NCBI RefSeq assembly: GCF_031348265.1 | Contig: NZ_CP133771.1 | Coordinates: forward strand, 806,001-870,000 | Direction: 5' to 3' | DNA length: 64,000 nt | Source of the DNA: Streptomyces collinus | GTDB lineage: Bacteria; Actinomycetota; Actinomycetes; Streptomycetales; Streptomycetaceae | Program-made: the position numbers and the translations under genes | Shown here: piece by piece, positions 1-8,702 of the stretch | How the letters are laid out: every line of letters starts with the position of its first letter | How positions within the stretch are numbered: the stretch's first letter is position 1 | The notes under the pieces: generated by a model | Told to the model about the DNA's origin: nothing | The model's database searches: none | What the model saw: only the letters and a program-made list of their open reading frames with translations

Positions 1-1357
1 CCGCCACGGCGCACACCGTGAACGCGTCGCCGAAGCCTTCCACCGAGCCACGCTCGAAGCCGGAGGCTGCGACGGTCGAGACGACGGCGACGCCGACCGA
101 GCCACCCACCTCGTGGAAGGTGTTGACGACTCCCGAGGCGAGCCCTGCCTCCCGGTGCCCGACCATGCCCAGAGCGGTCGTGGTGGCGGTGACGAAGACC
201 GCGCCGAGGCCGAGGGAGGCGATGACGAAGCCTGGCAGAAGCCCGCCGTACACACCGCCGGTCTCGGACAACCGGGTCAGTGGGATGGTGCCGACGGCCG
301 CGACGGCCATGCCGGCGACGGCCGTCGGACGGCTGCCGATCCGGCCCACGAGCCGGGAGGCGAGGTGGGCGCCGATACCGGTGCCCACGGCGACGGGCAG
401 GAAAACCACGCCGGTCTTCAGTGCACTGAAGCCGCGGATGTGCTGGAGATAGATCGACCCGAGGAAGAAGTACGCGATCAGCAGGCCCGTGGCGATCAAC
501 ATCAAGAACGCTCCCGCCAGCACCGGCCGCCGAGTGAACATCCGCAGGTCCATCAGTGGGGCGCGACTGGTTCGTTCGACCCCCGCGAAGGCCGCGTATG
601 CGACCGCCGCACCTGCCAGCGGCAGCAGGGTCGAGGCGGCCGCCCAGCCGGCGTCCCCCGCTTTCACCAGGCCGTAGATCAGGGCGGCCGTACCCGTGGT
701 GACGAGGAGCGCACCAGGTACGTCGAGCCGCGCGGGCTGCGGGGCCCGGGCCGGCACGAGGGTGGGCAGGGCGGCCAACAGGAGCAGTCCGACCGGCACA
801 TTGACGAAGAAGGCCCACTGCCAGCCGGGACCGTCGGTCAAAGCCCCGCCGAGGAGCACGCCGGCAGCCGAACCGGTGCCGCCGATCGCCGCCCAGACAC
901 CGAGGGCCTTGGTGCGTTCCGCACCGTGGAAGGTCGTGGTGACGATGGACAGCGCGGCCGGGGACAGCAAGGCCGCGCCGACGCCTTGGCCGATCCTGCC
1001 ACCGAGCAGGGCCGGGGCGCTCTGGGCCAGACCAGTGACCAGTGAGGCGGCGGTGAAGAGAGCGAGGCCGACGAGCAGGGTCCGGCGGGCGCCGAGAGCG
1101 TCGGCGAGTCGGCCGCCGAGCAGCATCAACCCGCCGAAGCAGAGGGTGTAGGCGGTGACCACCCAGGTCAGCGTCTCCCGGCCGAGGCCGAGGTCGGCCG
1201 CCATGTCGGGCAGGGCGACGTTCACGACGGTGACGTCGAGGATCAGCATGAACTGGGCGAGGCAGATCAGTGCGAGGGCTGCCCAGCGGCGCAGGTCGGC
1301 GGGCGGAGGAGGGTCGTGTTCGGCCGTGTGCGGGGCACCGGCTGCGGAGTGGGTCAT
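1..1357 (-). CDS. MFS drug exporter, DHA2 family, C-terminus cut by window edge
   Basis: Proton-driven efflux permease of the cytoplasmic membrane. About 452 residues are visible; the end lies outside the window. The N-terminus MTHSAAGAPHT is followed by a first membrane helix ending in LDVTVVNVALP, the antiporter motif typical of DHA2 (14-TM) exporters, and then GGRLADALGARR, the MFS motif A loop. The ATG (1355-1357) overlaps the TGA of the upstream exporter gene in an ATGA, so the two are translationally coupled. Both are divergent from a TetR regulator and probably controlled by it. A second full-length exporter directly behind the first is unusual; these could be alternative pumps with different substrates. 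The family call is secure, the substrate unknown. Confidence 0.9.
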   Translation of the reverse strand, partial: MTHSAAGAPHTAEHDPPPPADLRRWAALALICLAQFMLILDVTVVNVALPDMAADLGLGRETLTWVVTAYTLCFGGLMLLGGRLADALGARRTLLVGLALFTAASLVTGLAQSAPALLGGRIGQGVGAALLSPAALSIVTTTFHGAERTKALGVWAAIGGTGSAAGVLLGGALTDGPGWQWAFFVNVPVGLLLLAALPTLVPARAPQPARLDVPGALLVTTGTAALIYGLVKAGDAGWAAASTLLPLAGAAVAYAAFAGVERTSRAPLMDLRMFTRRPVLAGAFLMLIATGLLIAYFFLGSIYLQHIRGFSALKTGVVFLPVAVGTGIGAHLASRLVGRIGSRPTAVAGMAVAAVGTIPLTRLSETGGVYGGLLPGFVIASLGLGAVFVTATTTALGMVGHREAGLASGVVNTFHEVGGSVGVAVVSTVAASGFERGSVEGFGDAFTVCAVA

Positions 1358-2928
1358 GACGAGTCCTTCTGGTGCGTTGTTCCGGTCGTGCCCGCGCCTC
1401 GGGACGGCGCGAGGAGAAGGGCGAGGAGCACACCTGCCGCCGTGACGCCTGCTCCGGCGAACATCGCTGGTCCCATGCCGTCGACGAAGGCACGGCGGGC
1501 AGCTTCGGCGAACGAGGCTCCGGCCTCGCCGGGCAGGCGTTCGGCGAGTGCGAGCGCGGTGCCGAGGGAGTCCTTGGCGGATTCCAGGAGTCCCTCGGGA
1601 ACAGGGGCAGGGGTGGCTTCGAGTCCGCTGCGGTAGCGGTCGGAAAGCAGGCTGCCCATGACCGCGACTCCGGTCGCCGCTCCGAGTTGTATGGCGGCGC
1701 TGTTGGTGGCCGAGCCGACGCCGAGGTCGGTTTCTGGCAGCGAGCCGACGATGGCGTCGCTGGTGGCGGTGATGACGAACCCGGCGCCCGCTCCCAGCAG
1801 CAACATCGCCACAAGCGCCAGGTCGTAGCCGTCCGTTGCCTCGGTGGTGGCGAGCACCGCGGCGGAGGCGGAGAGTAGGGCGAGCCCGCCGGCCGATACC
1901 GTACGCATGCCGAGGCGCGGCGCGAGGACACCCGCCAGCGGGCCGGCGACCAGCAGGGCGAGCGCGGCGGGGCCGAGCCGCACTCCGGTCTGCCCGGCGC
2001 TGTATCCGAGCACGAACTGGAAGTGCTGTACGGCCACGAAGAGCGTGCCGATCAGCGTGAACGCTCCCAGCAAAACCAGCAAGTCACCAGCCGCGAGCGC
2101 ACGGTGCCGGAAGATCCGAGGCGGCAGCATCGGCGAGCCGGTCTTGCGCTGCCAGGCGACGAAGGCGGCCAGCAGGAGGGCGCCCGCCGCGAAGGCGGCC
2201 TGCACTGCGGGGCTCGTCCAGCCGCGGTCGGGCCCCTCGATGACTGCCCACAGCACACTCGCCACGGCCACGACGGACAGCAGTGCCCCCGCCGGGTCCA
2301 GCCGTCCGCTCTCGGGGGCGCGAGAGTCGGGCACCACGAGGGCGGCGGCGATCAGACCCGCGATACCTATGGGGAGGTTGATCAGGAACACCGAGCCCCA
2401 CCAGTAGTGGCTCAGCAGCCAGCCACCCACCATCGGCCCGATCACCGTCCCGACGCCGACGGCCGCCGACCAGATGCCGATCGCCTTGGTGCGGTCGGCA
2501 CCGCGCGGGAATACGTTCCCGATGACGGCGAGCGTGGTCGGCATGATCAACGCCTCGCCGACACCCATGGCTCCACGCGCTAGCACGAGGGTGGTGACCG
2601 AGCCGGCATAAGCGGCAACCACGGACGCCACCGTGAACAGCGCCAGCCCCGACATGAAGATCCACTTGCGGCCCAGCCGGTCCGCCAGACTGCCGCAAAA
2701 CAACACCAAACTGCCGGACATCAGCGCATAGCTGTCGACAATCCACTGCAACTGGCTGGTGGAGGCGCCGAGATCACCGACGAGGGTCGGCAGGGCGACG
2801 TTCAACACGGTGGTGTCGAGCCCGACGACCAGCAGGCTCACGCTCACGACGGCGAGGGTGAGCCATCGCCGGACCGGCGGGTCGCCAGTCTGTGGTGAAG
2901 CGGTCACCGTATGAGTCACAGAAGGCAC
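1354..2928 (-). CDS. MFS drug exporter, DHA2 (EmrB/QacA) family
   Basis: Multidrug-type proton antiporter of about 524 aa, the usual length for a 14-TM DHA2 protein. Visible motifs are LDTTVLNVALPTLVGDLG in helix 1 (motif D1-like), GSLADRLGRKW (motif A) and GPMVGGWLL (motif C, antiporter signature). The start chosen is the GTG at 2928, which has AAAGGGGA just upstream; an earlier GTG at 2949 would place that ribosome binding site inside the gene. It is the first gene of a two-exporter operon reading away from the TetR gene at 3040, and the intergenic palindromes lie between the two starts. Repression by the divergent TetR protein with relief by a transported drug is the usual arrangement and is inferred here. 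Confidence 0.92.
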   Translation of the reverse strand: MPSVTHTVTASPQTGDPPVRRWLTLAVVSVSLLVVGLDTTVLNVALPTLVGDLGASTSQLQWIVDSYALMSGSLVLFCGSLADRLGRKWIFMSGLALFTVASVVAAYAGSVTTLVLARGAMGVGEALIMPTTLAVIGNVFPRGADRTKAIGIWSAAVGVGTVIGPMVGGWLLSHYWWGSVFLINLPIGIAGLIAAALVVPDSRAPESGRLDPAGALLSVVAVASVLWAVIEGPDRGWTSPAVQAAFAAGALLLAAFVAWQRKTGSPMLPPRIFRHRALAAGDLLVLLGAFTLIGTLFVAVQHFQFVLGYSAGQTGVRLGPAALALLVAGPLAGVLAPRLGMRTVSAGGLALLSASAAVLATTEATDGYDLALVAMLLLGAGAGFVITATSDAIVGSLPETDLGVGSATNSAAIQLGAATGVAVMGSLLSDRYRSGLEATPAPVPEGLLESAKDSLGTALALAERLPGEAGASFAEAARRAFVDGMGPAMFAGAGVTAAGVLLALLLAPSRGAGTTGTTHQKDSS

Positions 2929-2973
2929 GGAGTCCCCTTTCGCGCGCACGGCCTTGCTCGACCGGCTCCAATC

Positions 2974-3016
2974 TGAACCGTACCGTTCAGTTCATATGAA
3001 CTCAACAGTTCAGTTC
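2974..3016. promoter_or_regulatory. TetR-type operator cluster between divergent exporter and regulator
   Basis: Two overlapping inverted repeats lie here: TGAACCGTACCGTTCA at 2974-2989 (imperfect only at its centre) and the perfect 14-bp palindrome AGTTCATATGAACT at 2989-3002. A further direct GTTCAGTTC copy follows at 3008-3016. They lie between the exporter start (2928) and the -10 box of the TetR gene (3027). This is the expected position for TetR autoregulation and exporter repression. Binding is inferred, not shown. Confidence 0.7.
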
Positions 3017-3026
3017 AGGTGAGTGC

Positions 3027-3032
3027 TAGGGT
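3027..3032 (+). promoter_or_regulatory. -10 box TAGGGT, leaderless layout for TetR gene
   Basis: TAGGGT is followed by exactly 7 nt and then the ATG at 3040. This TANNNT-N6/7-start geometry is typical of leaderless transcripts in actinobacteria. It favours the ATG at 3040 over the in-frame GTG at 3019, which would lie upstream of the promoter. Confidence 0.55.
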
Positions 3033-3039
3033 CGAGGTC

Positions 3040-3687
3040 ATGAGCGTGGACAGCGTCAAACGGCCCCCCAGCGGGCCCCGCGCAGAGCTCAAGCGGCAGG
3101 CCATCCTGCGGGCCGCCCGCGAGCTGTTCCTGCGGGAGGGCTTCGGCGTGGGAATGGACAGCATCGCCGCCGAGGCAGGCGTCTCGAAGGTGACCGTCTA
3201 CAACCACTTCGGCAGCAAGGAAGCCCTGTTCACCGCGGTGATCACGACCGCGCTCGACGAGCCGCTCGCCGGAGAGTCGTCGGCCGCGCTGGAGGGCCTG
3301 GCCGAAGCCGGGGACCTGCGGGCCGCCCTCGTCGAGGCGGCCCGCACCTGGGTCCACGCCGTCCGCACCAACCGCGAGGTCACCGCCCTGCGCAACCTCG
3401 TCGCCGCCGAGCTCCACCGCTTCCCCGAGCTGGGCGAGGCCTGGAGACACCGCGGCACGGAAAGCCACCACCCCGCAGTCGCAGGCGCCCTGCGCACCCT
3501 TGCGGATCAAGGCCGACTCGTGATCCCCGAGCTACAGGTGGCGATCATCCAGTTCTACGGGCTTCTGGTCTTTCCCCACATGGTCTTCAGCTCCTACGGC
3601 ACACATATCGACGAGGACCTGACCGACCGTCTCATCACCAGCGGCGTCGACATGTTCCTGGGCCACTACAGCCCACAGAGCACATAG
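3040..3687 (+). CDS. TetR/AcrR family transcriptional regulator
   Basis: A repressor-type regulator of about 215 aa. The N-terminal helix-turn-helix is clear: RQAILRAARELFLREGF, then DSIAAEAGVSKVTVYNHFGSKEALF, the canonical TetR DNA-binding segment. The C-terminal ligand-binding part resembles the TetR_C domain seen in AefR-like regulators (LRNLVAAELHRFPELGEAW). It is divergent from two coupled DHA2 exporters with palindromes in the 110-bp gap, so it probably represses them and itself. The inducer is unknown. Confidence 0.93.
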   Translation: MSVDSVKRPPSGPRAELKRQAILRAARELFLREGFGVGMDSIAAEAGVSKVTVYNHFGSKEALFTAVITTALDEPLAGESSAALEGLAEAGDLRAALVEAARTWVHAVRTNREVTALRNLVAAELHRFPELGEAWRHRGTESHHPAVAGALRTLADQGRLVIPELQVAIIQFYGLLVFPHMVFSSYGTHIDEDLTDRLITSGVDMFLGHYSPQST

Positions 3688-3719
3688 CGGCACACCCCGT
3701 CGAAACCACCGAAACGGCG

Positions 3720-4939
3720 CTACGACAGGCCCAGCACGCGCATCGCCAGACCGGCCGTCGGCTTGGGACCGAACGAGGTGGACTTCCGGGGCAACAGCAC
3801 GCCGGCACCGGCCAGTTCCCACACCGTGTCCTGACTGATCACCGGCAACAGGAGCGCGCTGCCGCTACCAGGAGCGGACACGGCGGCCGTGGCCTGGCGG
3901 ATGTCGTGGAAGTACGTCACGGCACCGGGCAGGTCAGGCACGGACCAGGCGTGGCGGAGCAGCAGGTGGTCGCTGACGGCAGCGGGGAGCTGCGCCCACT
4001 GGCTGGACGATCCGCCAGGGCTTCTTCCAGGGCTCGAGGATCAGGATGTGTGATGCTCCAGGCCTCTCCCCCGCCGGTCAGTATGAGTTCGCCGGGCTCG
4101 GGCGGATGCGGCCCTCCTGGCAGCGGGAGTACTCGGGCCACTTCGGCCGCGTTGCGTGCGGCTTTCTCCGGTTCCAGTGCCGGCAGCAGTCGATGGATCG
4201 CGGAGAGCCGAAGCGGAGACGTGACGGTATCGACCAGGAGAGCGAGGCTGCTGGTCCACGGGCCTGCCGCATCGCCGCTCAGCTGGAGGCAGGCGGCGTG
4301 GCGGTGGTGGCCGTCGGCGATGAGTGCCTGCCGTACGGACAGACCACTGACCAGACGGGCGAGTTCCGCGGGGTCGTCACAGGCCCACAATATGTGGGTG
4401 ATCTGTCCGGTCCGGGCGACGGCGACAGGCGTTCGGCGGGTGGTGTGGTCCACGAGCTGTGCGGTCGTCGACTCTGTGCCTCGGTGGGCCAGCAGCAGCG
4501 GCTCCAATTGGGCGCGCAGCCCTGACATATGGGCAGCGCGCTGCCTGACCACATGAGCCGACACGTCTTCGTGCGGCAGCAGTTGTCCCGCCTGGTGTGG
4601 CAGCAACAGGTCGCCGATGAGGCCACGTTGGAGGATCCGGGCGCCACGCTGTTGCTGGTAGACGTACAGTGCGGGCCGCTCGTCCCGGCGGAGTACGCCG
4701 CGTCGCAGCCAGCGCGCCATTTCGCATGCGGCGCCATGCGGTGCGTCCGCGTACAGCAGTCGCGCCACGTGGTGCGGGTGGCGTCGGAGCGCGCGAACCT
4801 GGGCTGGGTGAAGGCTGTCGTGGGGCGAGGCGAGGAGCTCGGACGGGTCGCCGACACGGTCCGCGTCGTAGCGCACTGCCCGGAAGGGGCGGAGCTGCAA
4901 CGGGGTCGGCTCGGGGAAGGGCACCGCAGGAGCGGGCAT
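3720..4939 (-). pseudogene. DUF1015 family protein, frameshifted near 4005-4010
   Basis: The start ATG at 4939 has AGGAG 7 nt upstream. The protein runs in one frame through a DUF1015-like body (LRPFRAVRYDADRV near the N-terminus, ADGHHRHAACL in the middle) to about 4010. Homologous sequence then continues in another frame as SSSQWAQLPAAVSDHLLLRH, ending VLLPRKSTSFGPKPTAGL..LGLS at the TAG at 3720. Restoring one missing base near 4005-4010 gives 406 aa, the size expected for the family. It is either a one-base deletion or a sequencing error; uncorrected, the protein ends in about 30 aberrant residues at 3917. DUF1015 has no firmly established activity. It follows a PLP enzyme and an exporter, separated from them by a strong hairpin. 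Confidence 0.8.
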
Positions 4940-4970
4940 GAATGACTCCTGGAAGAGGGCAGGGCCCAGT

Positions 4971-5002
4971 AGGGGTGGGGCACCGTGTGGTGCCCCACCC
5001 CT
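4971..5002 (-). terminator. 14-bp perfect hairpin between exporter and DUF1015 gene
   Basis: AGGGGTGGGGCACC and its exact complement GGTGCCCCACCCCT flank a GTGT tetraloop. It lies 20 nt after the exporter stop codon and about 30 nt before the DUF1015 start. There is no T-run, as is common for Streptomyces terminators. It may end or attenuate transcription so that DUF1015 is expressed at a different level from the two upstream genes. Confidence 0.7.
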
Positions 5003-5022
5003 GGGGCCGGAGGGTTGGTGGG

Positions 5023-6321
5023 TCAGACGGTCGCGGCGAGCGGCTCGGAGGCCGGCGGCGCCAGTCGGCCGGTGCGGTGCAGGCCGTACAGGGCGGCCGC
5101 GCAGGCCAGGCCGAGCGCGCACAGCGTGATCCAGGGCAGCGCGGGCAACCCGGCCGCGCGGGCGGCGTCGAGCGCGGCGCCCGTGCCGAGGTTTCCGACG
5201 GTGATGCCGATGCCGCAGATCGTGTTGTACAGCCCGTAGTGGGTGGCGACGAGGCGGTCACCGGAGAGGCGGACGATGGTGTCCATCTCGAACGGGTAGG
5301 CGATCATCGTGCCGATGGCCAGCAGCAGCGCGGCGAGCGTCGGCGGAACCGCCGCGAGCAGCCACAATCCGACCCCTGACTCCGGTACCGGCACGGCGGT
5401 GGCGAGCAGCAGGGGCACGAAGGCCAGCCCCAACGCTGCCAGTCCGCGCACGAGTGCCTGTCCTGGCTCGTACCGCGCCTTGCACCACGCCGTCACTCGC
5501 GTCTGACCGAGGATCGTGGTCAGCCCGGAGACGGCGAAGAGCATCGCCACGGCAGCCGTGCCGGACTCCCCGTCGCCGCCGAGCCGGCGCACCTCCAGCG
5601 GCAATGCCAGGTAGACCTGGAAGGACAGGACGTAGGAACCGATCATGGCGATGGAGAAGAGCAGGAACGGCCGGTTGGCGAGGATGCCGCGCCACTGGGC
5701 GAGCACACCCTGGCCGGCGTGAGCGTCCCGCTGCTTGGCGTCCTGTGACCTCCTGGCGGGCAGCGCGCGGATCTGTACGACGCTCAGCAGGGCGAAGATC
5801 CCGGCGGAGACCAGGCAGGTGATGCGGAAGTCCACGCCGGTCAGCACCATGCCGGCCAGCGGGCCGAGCAGGATGCCTGCCTGGTAGAACACGTTGAACA
5901 GGGCGAACGCCTCGACCCTGCGCTCCCCCGCGTCGGCCGCGAGGTACGCCCGCACGGCCGGGTTGAACAGCGCACCGGCCAGCCCGGTGGCCGCGGAGGC
6001 GGCGAGCAGGGCGGGCAGGGAGTCGACGAGTCCGAGCGTCGCGAAGCCGAGGGTGCGCAGCACGCACCCGGCGACGATCATCGGCTTGTAGCCGAGCCGG
6101 TCGGCGAGCGTGCCCCCGACCAGGAACATGCCCTGCTGGCTGAAGTTCCGTACGCCGAGGACGAGTCCCACGATCCAGCCGGCCAGCCCGAGCGTTCCGG
6201 AGAGGTGGGCGGCCAGATAGGGCATCAACATGTAGAAGCCGAGATTGATGGTGAACTGGTTCACCATCAACAGCTGGACGCTGCCTTCGTACGAACGGAC
6301 CTGGGTGAGCAGCCCCTTCAC
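5023..6321 (-). CDS. MFS transporter, probable small-molecule exporter
   Basis: A membrane permease of about 432 aa with the 12-TM pattern of the MFS. The start is the GTG at 6321, with GGAGG 4 nt upstream, and it overlaps the TGA of the PLP-enzyme gene in a GTGA. The longer upstream reading frame is only a shadow of that gene. Visible features are an N-terminal half with [18 protein letters not shown] (motif A) and a charged central loop [15 protein letters not shown]. Tight coupling to the PLP enzyme suggests it exports that enzyme's product or a derivative. Uptake cannot be excluded. Confidence 0.88.
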   Translation of the reverse strand: MKGLLTQVRSYEGSVQLLMVNQFTINLGFYMLMPYLAAHLSGTLGLAGWIVGLVLGVRNFSQQGMFLVGGTLADRLGYKPMIVAGCVLRTLGFATLGLVDSLPALLAASAATGLAGALFNPAVRAYLAADAGERRVEAFALFNVFYQAGILLGPLAGMVLTGVDFRITCLVSAGIFALLSVVQIRALPARRSQDAKQRDAHAGQGVLAQWRGILANRPFLLFSIAMIGSYVLSFQVYLALPLEVRRLGGDGESGTAAVAMLFAVSGLTTILGQTRVTAWCKARYEPGQALVRGLAALGLAFVPLLLATAVPVPESGVGLWLLAAVPPTLAALLLAIGTMIAYPFEMDTIVRLSGDRLVATHYGLYNTICGIGITVGNLGTGAALDAARAAGLPALPWITLCALGLACAAALYGLHRTGRLAPPASEPLAATV

Positions 6322-7445
6322 CGGTCCTCCTCCGAAGCGTCGGCCTCGACATCCGATCCGCCCTGGGCGCCTTGCAGGGTGAGGGGATCGACGACCGTGG
6401 TGCACCGGGTCCAGCGGGTGACCTCCTTCTCGTCCAGGCGGCCGAGCAGCTCCGGTTCGGGTGACGGTGGCGACTCCAGCAGGCCGTGGGCGGCGCAGTA
6501 GTCGTCGTCGTAGACCGTCCCCAGGTAACGCTGCGGACCGTCGGGGAAGATCGCGACGATCCGTGCGTCCGCCGGCATCGTCCGGGCCAGCCAGCCGGCC
6601 ACCAGCGCGACCGCGCCCACGCTCCAGCCACCGGTGGCGTAGTGGGAGGCGGCCAGTTGGCGGCACGTCCACACGGCCTCGTGCGGGGCGACCCAGTGCA
6701 CCTCGGAGAAGTTCTCGTAGGCGACGTTGCGGGGGTAGATGCTGGAGCCGAGGCCGCGCATCAGCCGGGGCCGGGCGGGCTGGCCGAAAATCGTGGAGCC
6801 GATGGTGTCCACGCCGACGACGGTCAGCTCGGGGTAGAGCTGGCGCAGGACGCGGGAGACTCCGGCCGAGTGGCCGCCGGTGCCGACGCTGCACACCAGC
6901 ACGTCGATGTGGCCCATCTCGGAGGCGAGTTCTAGAGCCAGCGGTGTGTAGGCGGCGACGTTGTCGGGGTTGCTGTACTGGTCCGGGCACCAGGAGCCGG
7001 GGTGCTGCGCCAACAGCCGCTGCACGCGCTCGCGGCGGGCCTGCTGCCAGCCGCCCGTGGGATGAGGCTCGGAGACGACGTTGACCTGGGAGCCGTACGC
7101 GGTCAGCAGCCGGGTCATGGACAACTCCAGCCCCGGATCGGTGACCAGGGTGACCGGATGGCCGTACACCATCCCGGCCAGGGCCAGCCCCAGGCCCAGG
7201 GTGCCGCTGGTGGACTCGATGATCCGTCCGCCGGGCCGCAGGTCGCCACGGGCACGGGCCCGCTCCACCATGTGCAGCCCGGGACGGTCCTTGATGCCGC
7301 CGGGGTTGAAGCCTTCGAGCTTCGCCCAGAAGCCACGCCCGGTCGGGGCCAGCGGCTCCGACACTCGCAGCAGCGGGGTGTTGCCCACCAGCCCGGACAG
7401 GGCGGACCGGCCGGAGGAGGTCGCGGCCTTGGTCAATGACTGCAT
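6318..7445 (-). CDS. PLP-dependent cysteine-synthase-like enzyme (CysK/CBS/SbnA superfamily)
   Basis: A fold-type II PLP enzyme of 375 aa, probably catalysing beta-replacement on a serine-derived substrate. Visible features are GNTPLLRV near the N-terminus and NPGG-IKDRP with the PLP lysine at about residue 52; this motif is one residue shorter than the NPGGSxKDR of cystathionine beta-synthases. The substrate loop is TSGTLG (residues 79-84) where true O-acetylserine sulfhydrylases have TSGNTG. The glycine loop is [10 protein letters not shown]. The altered loop and the roughly 50-residue C-terminal extension argue against a housekeeping cysteine synthase. They fit biosynthetic homologues such as SbnA, which uses O-phosphoserine. 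It is coupled by GTGA to an exporter and followed by a DUF1015 gene. The exact reaction is unknown. Confidence 0.82.
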   Translation of the reverse strand: MQSLTKAATSSGRSALSGLVGNTPLLRVSEPLAPTGRGFWAKLEGFNPGGIKDRPGLHMVERARARGDLRPGGRIIESTSGTLGLGLALAGMVYGHPVTLVTDPGLELSMTRLLTAYGSQVNVVSEPHPTGGWQQARRERVQRLLAQHPGSWCPDQYSNPDNVAAYTPLALELASEMGHIDVLVCSVGTGGHSAGVSRVLRQLYPELTVVGVDTIGSTIFGQPARPRLMRGLGSSIYPRNVAYENFSEVHWVAPHEAVWTCRQLAASHYATGGWSVGAVALVAGWLARTMPADARIVAIFPDGPQRYLGTVYDDDYCAAHGLLESPPSPEPELLGRLDEKEVTRWTRCTTVVDPLTLQGAQGGSDVEADASEEDR

Positions 7446-7581
7446 GTCTGTGTGTTCACTCTCGCTCGATGAATACCTGTGCGGTTCATCTCGCGCGTCC
7501 TGGTCATGGGCGGACGAGGCGTCCGTGCTCAGGCCATGGGCACGCGGCAGCCGTGAAGTCGGTCGGCTGCAAGCAAGTGGT

Positions 7582-8010
7582 CTAGATCCGCCACCGCGAC
7601 GTGCGAGCGAGCGCCGCGCGGCCGGTGCGTGCGCTCCGACGTCTACGGCGGTCGCGCCCTAGGAGGGGTTTCCCGGCCACCACGGACACGGCAAGGAGTA
7701 CGACGGCCATCGCGCCGAGGGCTCGTTCCTCGGCCGGCTGGGCCGCGGTGCGCACGATCACGTCCGCCGCACACTCCTCGGCCCCGTGGGGAGCGTGGGG
7801 GCCGTGAGGGTCCTTGTCCGCTGCCGTCGCGGAGAATGCGGCGGACACGGACACCGACTCGTGCGTCTCCTCAGATACGCCATGCAGGACGGCGCAGAGC
7901 ACGAGCGCCATCACGAGGGCGCCGCGGATCGCCGAGACGAATCGGCGGGACGACGGTGAGCCGCATGGGGTCCGTAGGGCGTGCAAGGGCGTACGGGAAT
8001 GGGTCGACAC
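7582..8010 (-). CDS. Small His-rich membrane protein, possibly DUF6153-like
   Basis: About 142 aa from the GTG at 8010, chosen because GGAGG lies 4 nt upstream. One hydrophobic segment ([16 protein letters not shown]) is followed by an extracytoplasmic loop with [19 protein letters not shown] second membrane helix ([16 protein letters not shown]) and an Arg-rich tail follow. The His/Cys cluster could bind metal. It resembles DUF6153-type streptomycete proteins in layout, but that assignment is from memory. A similar protein is encoded next to it in the same direction, and copper-associated fragments follow. Confidence 0.6.
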   Translation of the reverse strand: MSTHSRTPLHALRTPCGSPSSRRFVSAIRGALVMALVLCAVLHGVSEETHESVSVSAAFSATAADKDPHGPHAPHGAEECAADVIVRTAAQPAEERALGAMAVVLLAVSVVAGKPLLGRDRRRRRSARTGRAALARTSRWRI

Positions 8011-8190
8011 AGGTCCTCCGCGCTGCTGCCACGTCTCCGGCAAGCACGGAGTGAGGCGCAGACATGGGTGGGGGCAGGACGGCTTCGACGAACGGGGACG
8101 ACCCATCATGAGTACGGGGCAGGACGCTCGTCGCGCGTTACCAGCCGAACCGGTGACATCCGGCAGGCCGGTTGGAGGAACTGCGTACCT

Positions 8191-8646
8191 CTAGACCTGC
8201 CGCACCACGGAGGCTGCTCTGAGAGCCACGGGAGACTCACCGTCCATGGGCCCACCAGCGGTCGGCCCTCGAACGGTTGAGGCGTCGTAGGAACTGGTCG
8301 ATTCGCGAACCGACGCTGCAAAGCAGGGCGATACCAGGGCAGAAGCCTGCTGAGGCTGTCCGGATACGCAGTGCTCGCCAGGATGTGACGGCCCATGGCT
8401 CCCATGGTGATCGTCGGCATCCGCGGCGGACAGCGTCGGCACGAGGCCTGCATCGCGAACGCCGCCGTCCGACGGTGCGGTGAAGGCCGTTGCGCTTGGG
8501 GAGAGGTGTCCCTTGACACTATCCACGTGCACGCCGTGCGTCACGAGGACGCCGAACAGGAGCACGGCCATGGCCAGTACGCGCAGCAGCGGACCCGCAC
8601 CAGAGCGGGTCCTGACGATGCGCCAGGGCGACCAAGCCGTAACCAT
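8191..8646 (-). CDS. Small His-rich secreted or membrane protein, possibly DUF6153-like
   Basis: Hypothetical protein of 151 aa. An N-terminal hydrophobic segment (LLRVLAMAVLLFGVLVTHGVHV) acts as signal or anchor. It is followed by DADDHHGSHGPSHPGEHCVSG, a His-rich stretch ending in Cys like that of the downstream protein at 7582-8010. The two look like diverged tandem paralogues. The ribosome binding site is weak, so the exact start is uncertain. A role in binding copper or another metal is only a guess from composition and neighbourhood. Confidence 0.5.
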   Translation of the reverse strand: MVTAWSPWRIVRTRSGAGPLLRVLAMAVLLFGVLVTHGVHVDSVKGHLSPSATAFTAPSDGGVRDAGLVPTLSAADADDHHGSHGPSHPGEHCVSGQPQQASALVSPCFAASVRESTSSYDASTVRGPTAGGPMDGESPVALRAASVVRQV

Positions 8647-8702
8647 GCCGTGATCCTAGCGGCTCTCTGGAAGTGATCGACCACCCGTGCCGAAACACTG
8701 GG

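Noticed and set aside
113-1045. 310-aa plus-strand open frame at the left edge
   Set aside because: It is antisense to the DHA2 exporter, whose motifs are clear on the minus strand; the composition is Gly/Arg/Asp-rich noise.
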